NCBI GenBank assembly: GCA_963576725.1
Contig: OY755240.1
Coordinates: 65,622,412 to 65,686,411 of the forward strand
Length of the DNA stretch: 64,000 nucleotides
Reading direction: 5' to 3'
Origin: Azorinus chamasolen
Lineage: Eukaryota > Mollusca > Bivalvia > Cardiida > Solecurtidae
Shown: positions 46,930 through 58,360 of the stretch, in pieces
Position numbering within the stretch: position 1 is the first letter of the stretch
Layout: each line of letters begins with the position of its first letter
Translations under genes and position numbers: made by a program
Notes under the pieces: generated by a model
Told to the model about the DNA's origin: nothing
The model's database searches: none
The model's input: only the letters and a program-made list of their open reading frames with translations

Positions 46930-48540
46930 GAGGTGCAGATTTTGGGCACCATAATTACTTTTTCTTTTGGACTCGGTGGGACAAATTGATGCAAAAGTTC
47001 GCTAGATGAAAGTGATAGTAAATCATGTTAAAAACGTATTTTAAACTAAAAAAACTAACATTAATTCATTCATAGAGTAAATTCTTAAATATCGTATATA
47101 TTCCTCGTCGAGCTGCCGCTAAATAGTTTAATGTAATATTTTTAATAGCTCGAAGATTCGCCGATAGATAGTCCTGTGCATGATTCTGTTAGATAATTAT
47201 TTTATTCTTAAAAGCCATAGAGCAAAACTAAAAATAGAAAATAATGATAATCTTAACGTTAATGTGTGTTTCTACTTATGATGTTCGAGCTCATCATCCA
47301 TAATGGGTGTGTGTTAAAACAAATTTCGTGAAAACTTTGCTGCCTTTTCTTGCTGAAACAAAGCCCTTCACGCCCGAACGTTCCGATTACATTTGCGTCA
47401 TTGTTTAAACTATGAGCTCTTATAAAAAAGCAATGTGTTACAATTTCCCTGGGTGCTTTGAAATAGTGATCGAAGTAATACAGATTTTGCAATCACTTTC
47501 TTTACCCTTGATAGTATGCGGCAGACTGTATAGATAGGTAGAGATAAGGGCGATGGTAGTAGGAGGCGTATTGGGCACATTGCTGAAACGAAGCTCTTCA
47601 GTGGAAAAAGGTAAAAATCTACCATCAATGCAAGAAAATTAGTCATCGGAAAAACCAAACACAATATAGGTCTGCGTGGCAGAGAATAGTTTCTATCTGC
47701 ATTATTGATGTAGTGAAATATGTGATGTAAAAACCTTCATACGATGTTTAAAAAGAAATTTATCAAACAAATGTACTATAATAACAATAATTATGACACT
47801 TTTTTCGTCGAAGTATCGACATTAAATGCCAAAAACAGTTTTGTAAACATAAATGAAGCCGGGTCAAAGTCGCAGAATTGAAGCCGGGTCAAAACTGTAG
47901 TCGTGCACCTGTTTGCGGTGCTCTCGTTCTAAATTATGCCCTTCAGAGATTTTGACATATTACAGTTTTGTTTAATGACCATTGTTTATTGTCCAAAAAT
48001 GTCGACAAAAGTAATACATACATCAGTATATTTATACACGTGATATACACATGTTAAGTCATGAATAGATTCAAACTCTTTGCTAGTGCCTTTATATGTG
48101 AAAGCGATATATCCTAATAGAGAATAATAGGTTAGTGCTGTAGATGGGACTTACATTACAAGACGGGAAAACGTGCTCGAATTTGAAAAATAAGATCATT
48201 TGAATCGACAGTCGATATGTTAATTCAAACAGACATGGTTATTATTCTACCGGAGGCTCTACATGGTCAAAATCGAATTCCGTCGTCTCGGTTTCTATTT
48301 TTAGATAGGGCTAACGTCACTCGTTAATGGAACTGAACAGGCTATATTTAGGTCTATGACCATCACCGCCCTTGTAAGAGTTTATTGATTAAATTATCAT
48401 GAGAGTGATAAATGTTTTAATGAAGTTTTATTGTTTTATTTATTTTTATTTAAAAAAGTCGTTTTATTTTTTTTTTATTTAAAAAAGTCGTCAATATAGT
48501 AGCATCATAACTTTATATACATCTTCAATTTCCGTTGAAG
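46930..48540. other. no gene seen
   Basis: AT-rich flank with several modest open frames and no recognisable domain or splice context. Confidence 0.45.
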
Positions 48541-48548
48541 TATGTATG

Positions 48549-48621
48549 GCCTGATAGCGTAGTGGTTACCACGGTCGCCTATCGTGCAGTCAGCCCTGGT
48601 TCGATTCTCACCGCTGACAAA
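48549..48621 (+). tRNA. tRNA-like sequence, probably SINE head or pseudo-tRNA
   Basis: TAGCGTAGTGGTTA matches a polymerase III A box and GGTTCGATTC a B box, about 40 bp apart. The order resembles tRNA-Asp/Glu heads. The acceptor and T stems do not pair well, and a poly-T/CT tract follows, so I read it as a tRNA-derived SINE head or pseudogene and not a working tRNA. Confidence 0.45.
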
Positions 48622-49194
48622 ACTTTTTTTTCTCTCTTTTTCCTTTCTATTTTTTTAATGACGGTTTGGGGTTTTACTGGGATAGTTAATGATAATTATC
48701 CATATTAAGTGTTTTTTCTTTCAACTTATACGTTATTTTTGGTAAAACAAATTTGTAGAAAAATTAAAAATAGTTCCTGTTGTAAGAAGAAATTCCTACA
48801 CCTACTATACAAATAAACCTCTACTGTACATATAAACTTAGGATTATTATGCTACCCCTTTATTACGTCACTAGCGGCTGTAGTGACGGGATAAAATATT
48901 TATCCTCTTACGTTTTGGTATCGTCAATATGCCTCTGAACCAATCAATGACCGCCCTAGATATTTGTGTCAAGTTTCATGTGATACTTCCAACAATGCAT
49001 ATGTCATAATAGTTTTACCAGGTATTTACTTGTTACAGTTTGCAACAGTTCTTTATCAGCATGCCATAGTATATTTTCTTGTTTACATATTTATTTGTTT
49101 CATAATAAATGACTATATTTTTAATTTATAGCCTTGTCTCTTTATTATCACCCTTTTAGAGAAGGGGAGTAGGATATTCATTTATCCTCATTTT

Positions 49195-49856
49195 TTTTAG
49201 CTCACCAGAGCACGACGTGCTCATGCTGAGCTTTTAGGATCGTTGGATGTCCCTCGTCTGTTGTCCGTTGAGATACCACATTTTGCACTTGATCTCTAAG
49301 TAAATTGGTTTGTGTTTTGCCCTGCATGAAATTTAGGTCACTCTCGAATATGGGTCACCTGGGCTCAAAAACAAGGTCACTAGGTCAAATCTTAGAAAAA
49401 TCTTGTTAATGCTCTAGAAGCTACAAATCTTATTGGATCTTACTGAAATTTTATCAGAATGTGTCTCCATGAAATCTACGCCAAGTTCGAATATTGGTCA
49501 TGTCGGGTCAAAAACTAGGTCACTAGGTCAAATCTTACAAAATCCTAAACACTCTGGAGGCCACATTTTGCACTTGATCTTTAAGTAAATTGGTTTGTGT
49601 ATTGACCCTGATGAAATCTAGGTCAAGTTCGAATATGAATCGCCTGCAGTCATAAACTAGGCCACTAGGTCAAATCATAGAAAAATCTTGTTCACACTCA
49701 AGTGGCTACAAATGTTATCAGATCTTACTGAAATTTTATCAGAATGTTTGTCCACATGCAATCTTGGTCAAGTTCAAATATGGATCATGTCAGGTTCGAA
49801 ACTAGGTCACTACGTCATTACACTCTAGAGGCTACATATCTCGTTAAGTTTTAAAT
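49195..49856 (-). mobile_element. tandem-core element fragment (3' end), inverted
   Basis: TTTTTAGCTCACCAGAGCAC followed by GTGCTC is the inverted 3' hairpin terminus of the Helentron-like group. About four units of roughly 140 bp follow, anchored by AGGTCACTAGGTCAAATC. The 5' terminus is missing. Confidence 0.55.
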
Positions 49857-50506
49857 GAAATGTTGTATTTCAATTGTCTTAACAAAACAGTTCCTTATTA
49901 AAAACCTTCCTTGTACACAAATTTCGCGGCGATCCAATGCCTTGCATCAGTATTCGTCTTGTAATTTATTTGATTATTTATCAGAAAAATCGATAATCCT
50001 ATCAAAACCGACATTTGAAATCTATTTAAATGTGCCAGTTTGGGTTTTTTTTCAAACAGCGATTACAAGGTTATCTTTTGGACTAAACTTATTGTAATTG
50101 GCCAATATGTGAATCATTAGCATGTCCAGGGAACCGTGTCACAGATTTTTGATAAAACTCTCCGTTTGGGAGTTATGCAATATTTCAGTTTTAATTAAGA
50201 CCCCTAAATTTCTTATGATTTTAGACGATCTGTTACACGGATCCCTGGTCAAGGCAATGCTCTTTGATATGCCGCAAACCGCGTATAATTCGGACACAAA
50301 TCACAGAAGTTATTATTGTTTGAAAAAGCTGACTGCTTTAAATTTGCATCTGTCAAAAACATGAAAATAAATAGAAAGACCCCCATTGTGTTGCGTAATC
50401 TTATAATTATCTATAGCTTTCAATCAAATTTATATCCAATAAAGAGCTTATAATATGTGTGATATTTTCCACTAAGCTCCTCCCCCTTTCTTCCATCCGA
50501 TCAATT
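49857..50506. other. no gene seen
   Basis: Two overlapping open frames of 80 codons exist on the plus strand but show no domain and sit in otherwise anonymous sequence. Confidence 0.4.
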
Positions 50507-51640
50507 AAACAAGAAGGCCATTGGCCCTATATCGCTCACCTGAGTTACAGTAATATATTGACATTTTAATTTTTCAGTGGACAACATTTCTAGCAGATGA
50601 AAGAAGCTTGGTGCACTGCTTTCACCCTTTCACTGCTGAATAAACTTGAACTGGATTCAGATCTAATACCAAGTGACTGGTTGACCAAGATCTAAACTGT
50701 TTACAACTTGTGCCATTTTGTGCCATCAAAATGCCTAAAACTTGTCTTTGAGAAATTCAAATGACGTCAATAAAGCTATGCAATTATACCTTGATCCAGG
50801 TATATATAGGCAAATAAAGTGCTAGGCAGTACATAATGCCAGGTTTTGTGTGAAATGACCAATAAAAATATCTTTAAAAATCTTTTAACCCTTTTCCTCA
50901 TATAAAGCTGTTTTTACACATTAGCAAACAGGGTAGACCCAGATCAGACGACTCCTACGGAAGCTGTCTGATAAGGGTCTGTTCTGTTTCGTTTGACATA
51001 ATATAGATCTGATTCTACAGTTTTTGTCAAAGCAAAAACTTCTCTTCACAGAAATAATGTGTTTTACGCATTAAAAGTAAGAGTAGACTAGATCAGATGG
51101 CTGCTATAGAAGCTGTCTGACCAGGGTCTGCTCTGTTTGCATTTGACAAGATATAGATTTGATTTTAGTTTTTTATCAAAGCTAAAACTTCTTTTCATGG
51201 AAATAACAATTTTTTACGCATTAGCAAACATAGTACATGTAGTCCCAGATCAATTTTTGTCAAAGCAAACAGGTAAAGGGTTAATATGTGTTTAGAAATA
51301 ATTCTAGCTCTAGGCGTGAATATCTGATGATAAGTCAATTAAACGGGTCATTAGCTTTTTTAACAATTAAAATTGAGAAGAGTTAACTAATTTTTTGAGT
51401 AACATTAATTATTGATTGACAATGATTTTGATTAACTTAAGACATACTTTGTTTTAAAAATCAAATAAAAATAAATACAATTAGTAGCAAGGAGAAAAGA
51501 CTTTACTAAACACCTAAATTTCAACTTGCAATTAATGAAGACTCGCATAATAAAATTTATTAAAATAAATGATCATAATGAAACTATTTTTTTCCAATCA
51601 CATAAATTAACTGCAGAAACAAACATAACATTGTGCAAAA

Positions 51641-53732
51641 GTACAAAAATGAGTAATGCAGGAAACACCACATACAGAACAAACACTCGGAAAGATGGAA
51701 GTACCGCCTTGGAACGGTCAGTGACAAAAGTCACCGGGGGGTTAAACCGGTTTATGGGCGCCCAACCTCACACTTATTCCATCCCCATCCTAAAAGACAA
51801 ACAGTGTAAATAAACGTATCCCCTCTCCGACTAATCTACAACAACAGCAAATACAGTGGTAAAGTGCATGTATAACAAAAAAACAACAACATTTAAGTGA
51901 ACATACTGTATCCACCTATCGCTAGTGTACTCAATGATTGAGCTGCAAACAGAGTAACTGTAGAAACGTAATAAAGGGTACGACAAAAATGAAATAGTAC
52001 AGATATCCGACGTTCTCCTTCCATTTCTGGATTTAAGAGATCGCCTTCATAGAGTACAAAACCTTTCTTGTCGGCGTACATGTAAAGAGGCCAGCGTGAT
52101 TGCCAACTGTAAAAGGGTTCACAACCAAACATGCAGTATGTTGTAGTACTACAGGATCATATCCCTTTTTAATGAATTGTTTTATATATTTGATGAACAA
52201 AGTGAGAAAATGGGTATGTCCAATAATTTTACGAAGTTTGTAATTCACATCACCATAAAATTCAGGATGTGAAATACCGTGTCGCAGAAGCACCTTGAGA
52301 TTACATTTGTACTTGACAATAAGCGAGAGATTTCGATAGTAAAATTTAGAGAAAGTTTTTCTTAGTGTATGGTATCTATGTTGTGGGTAAGTCCAGCGGG
52401 GATACCTTTATTTACAATATTTGTAAAGCTAGGGTGACTTTGAGAGAAGTGTGAGGTTAGGACGTCCGTAAACCGGTTTAAACCCCCAGTGGTGTTTTTG
52501 CTGCTGACCGTGCCAAGGCGGTACTCTCTTTGTCACCCTTCCTTTTGTTTGCCTTGCGTCTTTGTGCTTGTGGTTTGTTCATGTTGTGGAACGTTTGTCC
52601 CTGTTTCTTGTGTGTCTTTTGGTGTTTTCTGTGTTCATTTCGTGTGTGTGTGTGTGTGTGCGTTTGGGTGTGTGGTTGTGTGTGTGTGTGTGTCATGCTG
52701 TCTATCGGTGTTTTGGTGGTGGTTGCGTCTTGCATGTGGCTTTGCCTGCTTGACTTTACTACTTTTCCATCTATCCTTGTTTAAGCAGTTTTTCAGTTAA
52801 AATGAGATTTCGACTGTTAAAATCGTCAATAGATGAACAAGCTCTAGCAAAACGAATAAGTTGAGATATATAAACCCCGTAAGATGGAGCACGGGGAACA
52901 TCCCCGTCAAGATGAGGAAAATTTACAATATTAAAATCAAAATCATCTATTTTGTCATATATTTTAGAAGAAATCATTCCATTATTAATTTTAAGGTCTA
53001 GGTCAAGAAACGCTGCATAATTGTCGGACGGGTTAGCTTTATTCAAATTGAGTTCTTTAGGATAAATTGTAGGAATCAGAGCATCGAAGAAAGGGTTATC
53101 TAAGTTAAAAATATCATCCAAATATCGACGTTTCATTGAAGGCTTTTATAACATCTTCTTGTGATTGAGGATTCAAACTCAACATGAAATCTCTTTCATA
53201 GCAGTACAAAAACAAATCTGCGACAAGTGGTGCACAATTCGTACCCATAGGAATACCAATTACCTGACGGTATATACTATAAAGCATTCCCATAACGTAC
53301 AAATATGTTATCCAAAAGAAAGGTTAGTGCTTCGCAAACTTTTGAGCAAGTCCATTTGGTGTAATATTTCATTTGCTCGTCAGTAAAGAAAGCTTTTTCA
53401 GCATTACATGCCAAGAATGATGTTTTTTCTCGGGCAAATACTTTCTGGATCAAGTTAGTAAGCTTATCCTTAATTAAAATATGAGGAAGAGTTGTGTACA
53501 GAGTAGAAAAATCGTACGTGCTTACAGTGGATGCAAGATACCTTTTGTTCTTAAGTTTGTTTAAGACTTCTGAAGAGTTCTTAATAGACCAGAAGAGATT
53601 TATTCCAGAATTTTCATAAGTCTTATCACAGTAGAATTTTACATGTTCCTTTACCTTCGTTAAACAAGAAGTCAAAAGTATAGACAATTTAGTAGTTGCT
53701 CATGAACTAGAATTTGCAATGAAACGCACTTT
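51641..53732 (-). pseudogene. PLE copy 1 (antisense), RT and C-terminal part
   Basis: Penelope-like retroelement reverse transcriptase, read right to left. It has RFIANSS, a TGA opposite a Cys codon of copy 2 (53702-53700), TKLSILLTSCLTKVKEH, palm motif A YDFSTLYTTLPH, motif B IPMGTNCAPLVADLFLYCYE, motif C RYLDDI, then RFARAC, LLKQGYRYH and NPFTVGN, with a stop near 51893. A 3' UTR of about 250 bp runs to 51641. Frameshifts occur, and a 389 bp PLE 3' end is inserted at 52380-52768. The N-terminal part of the same copy is at 56938-56638, displaced by PLE copy 2. Confidence 0.65.
52380..52768 (+). mobile_element. severely 5'-truncated PLE 3' end
   Basis: Starts GTTGTGGGTAAGTCCAGCGG and ends CTACTTTTCC, flanked by ATCTAT (52374-52379 and 52769-52774). 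Identical in layout to the 3' UTR of PLE copy 2 (56238-56637), with a (TG)n stretch inside. Interpreted as a target-primed insertion that copied only the last ~390 bases. Confidence 0.65.
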
Positions 53733-55088
53733 GTCTCTGACTTAAATATTGATGTTAATACCCCTATTTCTTCTGAATGTAGCATTTCTAGCTTTTGCTA
53801 TAAACCAGTTGGTCATGTCATTACTGGTAATTTTGATATAATTAAGGATAAACGTCTCAGGACCCTCCTAACTAAAGGACCTAAATATAGATTACCTTCC
53901 CTTATTGATTTTGACGCTTGTCGAACTCATATTGCGGAAGCTATTCAAGAATTCTGCATCAAATGGTGTCGACGAGAACATGCTGATGTTAATGCCCTTT
54001 CGGATGGAAGAAATGTATTTTCGATATTATTGATACTCGTATTACTTTTTACAAATCAAATTACCATCTTTTACCACCTCGACCTAGAGTTACATTTCGC
54101 TACTTGAAGAAAAACATTTCTAATTTTCATTCAGATTATGTTCTTGTTCCTGCTGACAAGGCATCAAACAATGTAATCATTATTTGAAGATTGTATTATG
54201 TTGATGTTTTAAAGAAGGAGCTAACTGATTCAAAAACTTATATAACTGTTCAAACACCTGAAAAAGATATAGTCTCTGAACATGTAAAAATGTGCAATGA
54301 TTTTAAGTCTGGTCCTAACATAAAATAACATAAACTTTCTACTTTGTACTGGATTCCGAAACTACATAAAACCCTTATAAGGCGCGTTTTATTGCCAACT
54401 CTAGCTGTTGTACCACTACTAAATTATCTATACTTTTGACGTCCTGTCTTACTACGATCAAAGAACATGTAAAACGCTACTGTGATAAAATATATGAAAA
54501 TTCTGGTATTAATGTTTTTTGGTCCATAAAAAATTCAAATGATGTTTTAACAAAACTTGAAAATGAACAGTATAACATTTCTTTACTGAGCTCTTATGAT
54601 TTCTCTACACTCTATACTACTCTACCTCACCATCTTATAAAGGATAAACTTATTAAATTAATAGAAAAAACCTTTGCTAGAGAAAACAAAATGTTCATTG
54701 CTTGTAATGTTCAACGTTCATTCTTTTCGAATTCAGAAGTTGAACATTACACAATGTGGACTTGCCTTGATGTTTGTAGATCCCTTACCTTTCTTTTAGA
54801 TAATATATTTGTGCGTTATGGGGATACCATATATCGTCAAGTTGTTGGTATACCCATGGGTACAAATTGTGCCCCTCTTGTTGCAGATTTGTTTTTGTAT
54901 TGCTACGAGAGGGATTTTATGCTTAGCTTAAAACCTGATACACAGACCGATATTGTTAATGCTTTTAATAAAACTTCAAGGTATTTAGACGATATTTTGA
55001 ATTTAGATAATCCTTATTTTGATACTATGATTTCTTCAATTTACCCAAAAGAACTGTCATTAAACAAAGCTAATCAATCTGACATTAA

Positions 55089-55466
55089 GTCCAGCGGGGA
55101 TACCTTTATTTACAATATTTGTAAAGCTAGGGTGACTTTGAGAGAAGTGTGAGGTTAGGACGTCCGTAAACCGGTTTAAACCCCCAGTGGTGTTTTTGCT
55201 GCTGACCGTGCCAAGGCGGTACTCTCTTTGTCACCCTTCCTTTTGTTTGCCTTGCGTCTTTTTGCTTGTGGTTTGTTCATGTTGTGGAACGTTTGTCCCT
55301 GTTTCTTGTGTGTCTTTTGGTGTTTTCTGTGTTCATTTCGTATGTGTGTGTGCGTGTGCGTTTGGGTGTGTGGTTGTGTGTGTGTGTGTGTCATGCTGTC
55401 TATCGGTGTTTTGGTGGTGGTTGCGTCTTGCATGTGGCTTTGCCTGCTTGACTTTACTACTTTTCC
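55089..55466 (+). mobile_element. 5'-truncated PLE 3' end inserted in PLE copy 2
   Basis: 378 bp from GTCCAGCGGGGATACC to CTTTTCC with exact ATTAA duplications at 55084-55088 and 55467-55471. Removing it and one ATTAA restores the reading frame SDINASFLDL, matching PLE copy 1. That makes it a clean, relatively young insertion. Confidence 0.75.
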
Positions 55467-56237
55467 ATTAATGCTTCATTTTTAGATTTGAATCTTTCAA
55501 TTACAAATGATAAAGTTTCGTCCAAAGTATACGATATAAGAGAAGATTTTAATTTTAAAATTGTTAATTATCCTTTTCTAGATGGAGATGTGCCCCGTTC
55601 TACATCTTATGGGGTTTATATTTCTCAACTTATTAGGTTTGCCCGAGCCTGTTCTTTGCTTGAAGATTTTAACAGACGTAATTTAGTTATAACTGATAAA
55701 CTTCTTAAGCAAGGTTACAGATATCACAAACTTCGGAAAACTTTTTCTAAATTTTATTATCGTAATTTACCTCTCATTAGTAAATATAATTGCAATCTAC
55801 GGACGTTACTGCGACAAAGCATTTCTCTACCAGAATTTTATGGGGATGTTATCTACAAACTTAGGTAAATTCGGAGTCATATCCATTTTCATGATTTGTT
55901 TATAAAACGCATTAAAACATTTAAAAAGAAAGGTTATGATCCTATTATATTGCAACGCACTGCATGTTTGGTTATCGACCCTTTTACAGTCGGTAGCTAC
56001 GCTTCCCTCTTTGCTTGCGCGATGACAGGCCGAGGGTAGTACTCTATGATGGTATACTCTTAAACTTGGATACAGGATGAGCTTACCAGACTTATGTATT
56101 ATTTTTTCCCTGTCGTGCCCTTAACGGCTTACCTGCAGGTGCTCTGACTTCAGCAAAGTCATTGAGTACATATTTGACGGATTGTCACAGTTATTATGCT
56201 ATGTTTTACATGTTGTCCTGTGTTCGCCGTCGTCTAT

Positions 56238-56528
56238 GTTGTGGGTAAGTCCAGCGGGGATACCTTTATTTACAATATTTGTAAAGCTAGGGTGACTTTG
56301 AGAGAAGTGTGAGGTTAGGACGTCCGTAAACCGGTTTAAAAACCCCAGTGGTGTTTTTGCTACTGACCGTGCCAAGGCGGTACTCTCTTTGTCACCCTTC
56401 CTTTTGTTTGCCTTGCGTCTTTGTGCTTGTGATTTTGTTCATGTGTGGGGCGTTTGTCTCTGGTTCTTGTGTGTCTTTTGGTGTTTTCTGTATTCATTTC
56501 GTGTTTGTGTGTGCGTTTGGGTGTGTGG

Positions 56529-56563
<35 letters not shown>

Positions 56564-56637
56564 ATGCTGTCTATCGGTGTTTTGGTGGTGGTTGCGTCTT
56601 GTATGTGGCTTTGCCTGCTTGACTTTACTACTTTTCC
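56238..56637 (+). other. 3' UTR of PLE copy 2
   Basis: Follows the probable C-terminal codons (RRRLCCG, TAA at 56244). Contains the GGTGACTTTGAGAG and CCGTGCCAAGGCGGTAC words and a (TG)n tract. It is the region in which a selenocysteine insertion element should be sought. The same sequence, without the ORF, makes up the solo insertions at 52380 and 55089. Confidence 0.6.
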
Positions 56638-56938
56638 ATTTATATGTTTTTTATGTAGTTTTGGTAACCAATACATTGTAGGAAGTTTATGTTGTGTAAT
56701 TTTAATATCGGTTCCAAATTGTTCACACTTTTTGACATGGTCTGAAATGATGGTCTTTTCGTCAGTGGTAACTGAAATGTATGACTTGGTATTAATAATT
56801 TCCTGCTTCAAGACATCGATATAATGTAATCGTCAAATAATAATCACATTATTTGATGCCTTATCAGCAGGAACAAAAACGTATTTTGAATGGAAATCCT
56901 GTAAACCCTTTTTAAGATGTCTAAAAGAAGTTCTATAA
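56638..56938 (-). pseudogene. PLE copy 1, N-terminal RT part
   Basis: Read right to left: RTSFRHLKKGLQDF, YVFVPADKASNNVIII, TGA (56835-56833), RLHYIDVLKQEI, ITQHKLPTMYWLPKLHKKHI. The frame is open throughout apart from the TGA. It is the upstream continuation of 53732-51641, with PLE copy 2 inserted between at the LHKK codons. Confidence 0.65.
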
Positions 56939-58084
56939 TAACGGTTTATTCCAATGTCTCCCACATTTTGGTTGACAAAATTCCAATAAGTCCCACAATC
57001 AAGCCAGACAGGTAATTCAATGGAGCATGTATTAGACTATAGTCAGTATCAATTGATTGCTATATAGTTTGCTTGAACTGGCCTACCTATAGAAAGAGAA
57101 CAAATATATGCAGAAAACTGATAATTACTTAATGAATAAAACAAAATGATGGAAAAAAGTTGAGGGTTGAATGTAATTAAAGTATTACATGTAATTAAGT
57201 CAGAATGCTTAATTAATAGACACTTAGTATTGTTTGTAATTGTATAAATGAAAAGGTAGTAAAGTAAATAAATAAAATAATAAATCACATAAATCACATA
57301 ATCAAAGTCATATTAAAACATTGTCTTTGATGCAATCGAAAAAAATAAATTCCATTAAAGTCCGCCTGATCTTGGTCTACTCAAGTAAACTTTGCAAATG
57401 CGTGAAAACACGTTTATTGACTGTTTCCAGCAGTTTAGATCCTAAAGTCCGTCTGGTCTTGATGAGATGTTGAGTTATGTTATGAAGAAAAGAAACATCT
57501 CTATTAAAATCCTTTAAATTCCATCTGATATTGGTCTACTCTGTTTGCAAATGCATGAAAACATGTTTATATGAAGGAAAGGGTTAAATTATGACTGTCT
57601 CCAGCAGTTTAGATCCCGATGAGATGCTGAGTGAAAGGTTTCAATACATATATACACGAAATCCTGAACAGTTTGATGTTTTTCACATTGCTAACAGTTT
57701 GGCTCCGGATCAGACACTGCATAAGGTGGTGTCTAATTTGTATTCAAACTGTTTGTTATGTATTTAATTTAAGAAATGCCTAATATTTTCCTAAATATTT
57801 AATATTCTAAATATGGTAACTAGCATAATACCTATTTTTTCCTAAAATGACTATTGTTTAGTTAATTAAAAGTATTAAAATGAATATATTGTTGGTATTA
57901 TCTAATTTAAGAAATACCTAATATTTTCCTAAATATTTAACTCTTTGCACATAATGTGGCGTCTCATGATTCTCATCATGTCATCTTGATTACCTATGCT
58001 TACAGTTTGGATCCAGATGATAATGCGGCGTGTCATCAGGATCCAAACTGTTTGTCATCTTGATCATATTTTTGCAAAGAAATT

Positions 58085-58360
58085 ACGGTTTATTCCCATT
58101 TCGTCTACTTCCCATTTCGTCTACTGTAATTCATTCCCATTTCGTCTACTCTAAAATTTAACCCTGTTTCCATTTCATCTACTGTTATAATTAATTTATA
58201 TTTACTCAGTTATTTCATTAATATCATACAAGATTCAGACATTTTAGGACTTTTTAATGTGTTGTCATCATTTTTATAAAAAAAGTTATATTTAAGATGC
58301 TTTTTTGGGCAGCAGACTTAATCCACTGTAGTAATTTTGACACCTATCATTGTTAGGGGG
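58085..58360. repeat. CCCATTTCGTCTACT repeat patch
   Basis: Three exact CCCATTTCGTCTACT copies and one decayed copy within ~110 bp, at the edge of a segment absent from composite copy A. A G run follows at about 58357-58370. It resembles the motif-repeat end of the Mutator-like elements, but no inverted partner is present. Confidence 0.45.

Larger units (their letters stand above)
53733..56637 (+). pseudogene. PLE copy 2 (sense), inserted in copy 1
   Basis: The 5'-truncated element starts near 53733. N-terminal RT region: SISSFCYKPVGHVITGNFDI, later LVPADKASNNVIII, then TGA (54185-54187), RLYYVDVLKKEL, LYWIPKLHK, with some frameshifts. The main frame 54436-55085 holds motif A YDFSTLYTTLPHH, motif B GIPMGTNCAPLVADLF and motif C RYLDDI. 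It is split by a 378 bp insertion and resumes at 55472, SYGVYISQLIRFARACS onward. The ADKA block (DKG-like), the LPKLHK block and the RT motifs point to the Penelope superfamily. Absence of a C-terminal GIY-YIG and the TGA codons favour a Naiad-type PLE, whose endonuclease is N-terminal. That part is missing here. Confidence 0.65.

Noticed and set aside
52478..52735. Minus-strand 85-codon Lys/Thr-rich frame, repeated at 55176-55433
   Set aside because: It lies antisense to the PLE 3' UTR, and the (CA)n tract supplies Thr-His repeats. Both copies are recent duplicates, so shared openness is not evidence of coding. The third copy (56494-56811) is disrupted.
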